Source: Escarpia spicata
Lineage: Eukaryota > Annelida > Polychaeta > Sabellida > Siboglinidae
Assembly (NCBI GenBank): GCA_963995525.1
Contig: OZ023213.1
Coordinates: 23,820,598-23,884,597, forward strand
DNA length: 64,000 nucleotides
Reading direction: 5' to 3'
Numbering within the stretch: position 1 is the first letter of the stretch; every line of letters begins with the position of its first letter. Positions 59,866-64,000 of this stretch are shown here, piece after piece. The translations under genes were made by a program, and so were the position numbers. A model generated the notes under the pieces. The model had not been told where the DNA came from and made no database searches. It saw only the letters and a program-made list of their open reading frames with translations.

Positions 59866-62335
59866 TTAAATGGGGGAGCTGGCGGCAATTTTCAAATGGT
59901 CTCCCCTGTCAGTACTAACCCTTCGAGTTAGGAAGCTGATGCCGTCAACAAACCGCCAACATGATGATGGTGAATCTACGCCTGGCATTGCGCCCTCTTC
60001 GGGGCGGGCGGAGACATCCGTCGAAGGCAAAGGTGTAACCATCCTGCGTATAAACGTTGAGGGTCTTACCAACGCCAAGCTGAACATTATTGAACACCTA
60101 TCCCACAACAACAAGGCAATTGCAATCCTGCTTCAGGAAACACATTGCGAAATAACAGACAAGCTAAACATATACCAGCCTTCGAACTAGCAGCCTACAC
60201 AGGTAGTAAACACCATTGCAACCTTCGTCAATGTAGACACTGAGTGGTCGCTCGTATCGCAGTCACCACTTCAGTCAGAGACTGAATAACACGTCGTAAA
60301 AGTACAAAGTACGAACATTGTCAACGTGTACAAACCGCCACCAACGAAATTGCAAGCAACAACTCTTCCTCCTGTCCTGCGTACACGCAGGTGATTTGAA
60401 CTGTCAACATGTCGAATGGGGCTACAGACACAACACCAGCGACGGTGAATGTCTGGCAGAGGGACATCTGCCAATGATCTGACCTTACTACACAACCAGA
60501 ACGAACCAGACTCCTTTCACTCCGGACGCTGGAACACAATATCAAATCCAGACCTTGCCTTCGTGTGTTAAAACAGATAAAAACCACTACCAGAAAGACG
60601 TGTCCAGGGAAAGTTCCCACGGTCACAGCATCGACCCTCACTCATATCTTCATCATTCTTGGTGGTGCCAACAGAAAGCAAATCTGCTAAGAGACGGAAC
60701 TTTCGGAAGGCACGATGGAAGACATTTGCAACAGACAGACTTGGGCACCAAGTCAATGCCACCACCGGACAGCAATAATACTTATAAAGCCTACTGCGAC
60801 ATGTCAACCATGGCAACAAAGCGAAACATCAGTCGAGGCTGCCGAAAGCATTATATCCCATGCTGGGATAATGAATGTCAAAAACGTTATGATGAACACA
60901 TGTCATCTTCAAGAATAAACACACATGTGACAGCCACCTCCCTGCTCCATTGCCTGGACGAAAAACATAAGACCCGCTGGACAAAGACTGTGGAGTCAGT
61001 CGACTTTACCAACTCAAGCCGAATGACATGACAGACAGTCAACCGCCTCACTGGCAGAACACCAACTCACACTAAATGCTCAGTGACAGCTAATGCCATC
61101 GCGTCGCAACTCATGCAGAATGGAAAATCATCAAACATATGGACCGAAACTTCACAAGAAAAGTGGACATGGATGTATATACATTACAGAAAGCAGCAAG
61201 TACTGTCATGAATCTGTCAGGGGCCTTCACTGAAGAAGAAATGACAACGGCACTCAAACGATTGAAAAGCGGAAAGGCCGGCGGACCTGATGGCATATAC
61301 CCATAGTTCATCATTAACGCTGGAAGTAAGGCTACCACCTGGATAAGAATATTCCTGTCAATGTGCATGATTCGAAACAGGATACCAAAGCTATGGAGAC
61401 GAGCGGCTGTAGTAACTATCCCAAAGCCTAACAAACCTAAGAATGACGCCAAGAACTATATACCAGTATCTCTGCTCTGCATCCCCTACAAGATCATCGA
61501 AAGACTCATGTATGGACGCATCGAGCGTATCATATACCCGCACCTACCAAACGAGTAAGCTGGCTTCAGACGCGGAAGGTCGAAAACAGATCAAGTGACT
61601 CTTCTAGCACAAGACATAGAAGACAGCTTCCAAACCAACGAAAAAGCTGGTGCCATATTCGTCGACTTGACAGCTGCCTATGACACCGCGTGGCACCGAG
61701 GCCTGCAACTCAAGTTCATGCAGACCCAACCAGATAAACGAATGGTTAGCTTGATCATGCAAATTACCTCCAACCGAAACTTTGTTCAAAAGACCAGCGA
61801 TGGACAGCAAAGCAGACTCAGACGACTAACGAATGGTGTTCCACAAGGTTCTGTCCTAGCATCACTTATCTTCAATATCTACATCTACGATCTGTCCGAA
61901 ACAACCTCAAAGATGTACGACCTCGCAATCTTAATGAGGTACAGGCAAAGACCCCATGTTGAGACTGATCTCACACGAGACATGAACATCCTCTCCACAT
62001 ACCTGAAACAATAGCGATTGAAACTCGACGAGAAGACAACGGTCTCTGCCGTTTTCCATCTCTGCAACAAAGAAGATAAACGTGAAATGAACGTGATTGT
62101 GAACAATACACGCCTCGTCTGTCAAGCAGCCCCTACATACCTGGGCATCAAACTAAACAGATCACTGACTTACAGGCAACATCTGGAAAACATAAGCGCA
62201 AAAGTAGCATCACGTGGAGCGCTAGTACGCCGACTTGCTGGAACCACTTGAGGAGCAAGCACCATGACACTACGCACCTCTACTTTGGCATTAACGTACG
62301 CGCCAGCGGAATACTGTGCACCGGCGTGGTGAAGA
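59866..62335 (+). mobile_element. Decayed LINE (jockey-like group), plus strand
   Basis: An endonuclease start is seen ('VTILRINVEGLTNAKLNIIE', 'AIAILLQETHCE'; 60030-60160). Reverse-transcriptase pieces follow: 'RLKSGKAGGPDGIYP' (about 61260), 'AVVTIPKPNKP', 'NYIPVSLLCIPYKIIERL' (61455-61512), 'AGFRRGRSKTDQVTLLAQDI' after an in-frame stop at about 61557, 'IFVDLTAAYDTAWHRG', and 'LTNGVPQGSVLASLIFNIYI'. The YADD box is gone: 'SKMYDLAILMRY' looks like a short in-frame deletion of the catalytic residues. C-terminal 'YLGIKLNRSLTYRQHLENIS' ends near 62250. Many frame breaks in 60200-61100. Confidence 0.85.
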
Positions 62336-64000
62336 AGTGCACACACATCAAAACGAATTGTACAATTTTTAGTACGTGTAAATGTATTATTATTATTATG
62401 TTGAACGAAGCCAGGTCTTAATTAATTCGCCTCAAAGTGCTGAAATACCGTTTGACGTCACATGCAAACGCTGGAAGCGTCAATGCATCCTCACGCGCCA
62501 GGGGTCGCTATTGCTGATTGCGTCAGTGCCAGCCAGCAGTACCACCTGGCTGATCGCTAACCTCAGCCTATGAAATCGCTCACTAGATCAGTGGAAGTCG
62601 GCAGGTCAGGTGGTCATAATAAAACTAATTTCAACCAACCGTAGGTCGTGTTACATGTAATGTTTAGGAAGTAGAAGCAATTATTCGAATACACAATACC
62701 GCTAAACTGCCCGTGCTAATGGGCGAATGGGTGATTATGTAAAATATTGGGATTCCCAGAAGTCGTTTATCCGTCTTCAAATTGGGACGGGTATTTGCGC
62801 TGTTCTCATGGGTGATGCAATCGCAACTGGCGAAGTCAACTACTAGTTTGACTCAGCTAACTTCCGCACTTCGCGTAGCTATGATATCTGCCAGGGCTAG
62901 TGTTGCATGGCAAACAGCCCTGGCTTGCGAGGATGCGTCAATGCAATGAGCATGGCTTTGCGAACAGCCGGGAACAACTGACAATAGTTCAACAGTTCTA
63001 TCAATATTGCATTGGTCGCAGTGTTCGTGGGTGTGCCTCGTGTCCACAGCTCAAACCAGGCCAGTGACTCTTCAGCGAAGTTGTCAATGTTGTATATATC
63101 GTTGACCTGAACATAGAAGAACTCATCACATTTTCATGAAGAAAGAAAAATCACGTTGTCAAGACACACATTGTTTTATATATGAAATCATTGAATGAAA
63201 GCCAAACAGATCTACGAGACTACGGCGCCATCGTAACATGATAGAGAAAACGATTGAATTTTAAAACAAACGTTCAAAAACTAATTAAAAATCAAGACGA
63301 TACAATTTCATTAAATAACAATTTGTCAATAGATTTAGAGTAGGGTGGGACAAGGAGCCCCCGTGGGGTAACAAGCCCCCCTTGTATTATGTCGGTTATA
63401 TATGTGGTTGATGTCTGTGTCTGGTGGACGAATACAATGCTGCCACCTAGTGACTACTCTGACCGAAAAGCAGACGCAGGCAAAAAAACGGTTAGTAAAT
63501 ATTTGCATTTTAACTTTTGTTGCATGTTTGATGTAACACTTGTGTGTTTGTAATGTTTTATGCAACAGTTGGATTACACATAGTCTCGTGCAGTTGTTGT
63601 TACATTTATCATTAGTCATCAGCGATAGAAATAAGCCAGAATATTTACTTGTCCGCCGGACAAGTAAGTTTTGAAATCTACTTGTCCGTAAAAATGGTAA
63701 CTTATCCGAGACTCCGAGTGGTTGTGAAGGGGAATCGAAGCTTCAGAAAAAACGTTAAAAGTCTATCTTATTTTTATGACAACAACACAATGTTCCTGCT
63801 GTTTCGTTGAAGGTACATCTGAGTGACTTGTGATCAAAGACACAATTTGATTTAATCTTCAAATTTTGAAATCGCAAAATTATATTTGCAACTATTTTCC
63901 GGTTCATTATTATTCATCACGAATATTAAAAGTAGACACGTTACATTATGACGTGTATATAAATACTTTAGTGATGCTGATTTGAACGCTTTTATTAATA
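62336..64000. other. Non-coding or unassigned DNA at the right end
   Basis: No gene is supported. A perfect 11-bp inverted repeat with a 1-bp spacer (TTACTTGTCCG, C, CGGACAAGTAA) is at 63645-63667, with a third partial copy 'CTACTTGTCCG' at 63678-63688. A G/C-rich motif 'GGGACAAGGAGCCCCCGTG' with 'GGTAACAAGCCCCCCTTG' at 63347-63384 might be the end of another mobile element. Neither can be assigned. Confidence 0.45.

Overview
This is animal nuclear DNA. It shows multi-exon genes with GT-AG introns, AATAAA polyadenylation signals, tRNA-derived SINEs, many non-LTR retrotransposons, a Penelope-like element with a GIY-YIG endonuclease, and very long microsatellites. No bacterial or viral gene organisation is present. 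The repeat landscape and the secreted antistasin/VWD/C8/TIL protein suggest a marine invertebrate, with a mollusc or other lophotrochozoan my best guess. The species cannot be fixed from the sequence alone.

Only two host genes are supported. They are paralogues in the same orientation: gene A (13752-22105, 11 coding exons, 472 aa) and gene B (42016-50081, 11 exons with identical phases, 453 aa). Both encode a signal peptide, a Cys-rich module, an antistasin-like module, a VWD domain, a C8 domain and a TIL domain, that is, one mucin/von Willebrand-type D assembly. They sit in homologous segments, unit A (about 12255-25763) and unit B (about 40529-57882), whose introns and flanks also align. 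The proteins are about 85% identical by hand count. Copy B has lost two cysteines, the last two TIL cysteines and the canonical polyA signal, but keeps every splice site. Substitutions are strongly replacement-biased in some exons (3, 4, 7, 8, 11) but not in others (5, 6, 10).

Layout: 1-3150 AT-rich DNA with a 42-copy 40-bp minisatellite; 3560-8001 two head-to-head truncated LINEs; 8001-12250 repeat fragments, a large GTGA array and a possible pogo-like remnant; 12255-25763 unit A; 25764-26925 an AT array and a Penelope-like element; 26985-34590 a CR1-type LINE with a second LINE nested inside it; 35190-38665 an inverted copy of the 5' flank of unit A, itself interrupted by a LINE and by a hAT-like element with target-site duplications; 38700-39060 microsatellites; 39127-40507 an RTE-type LINE with a perfect 14-bp target-site duplication; 40529-57882 unit B, carrying an extra LINE between inverted Penelope-like termini; 57882-58460 AT arrays; 58783-59652 a terminal-inverted-repeat element; 59870-62330 a decayed LINE; and 62340-64000 mostly unassigned sequence.

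The two D-assembly genes probably act in secreted mucus, matrix, adhesive or defence material, but the sequence does not decide which. The unusual aspects are the gene pair, its uneven protein divergence, and the repeat architecture around it, in which empty and filled insertion sites can be compared inside one window.
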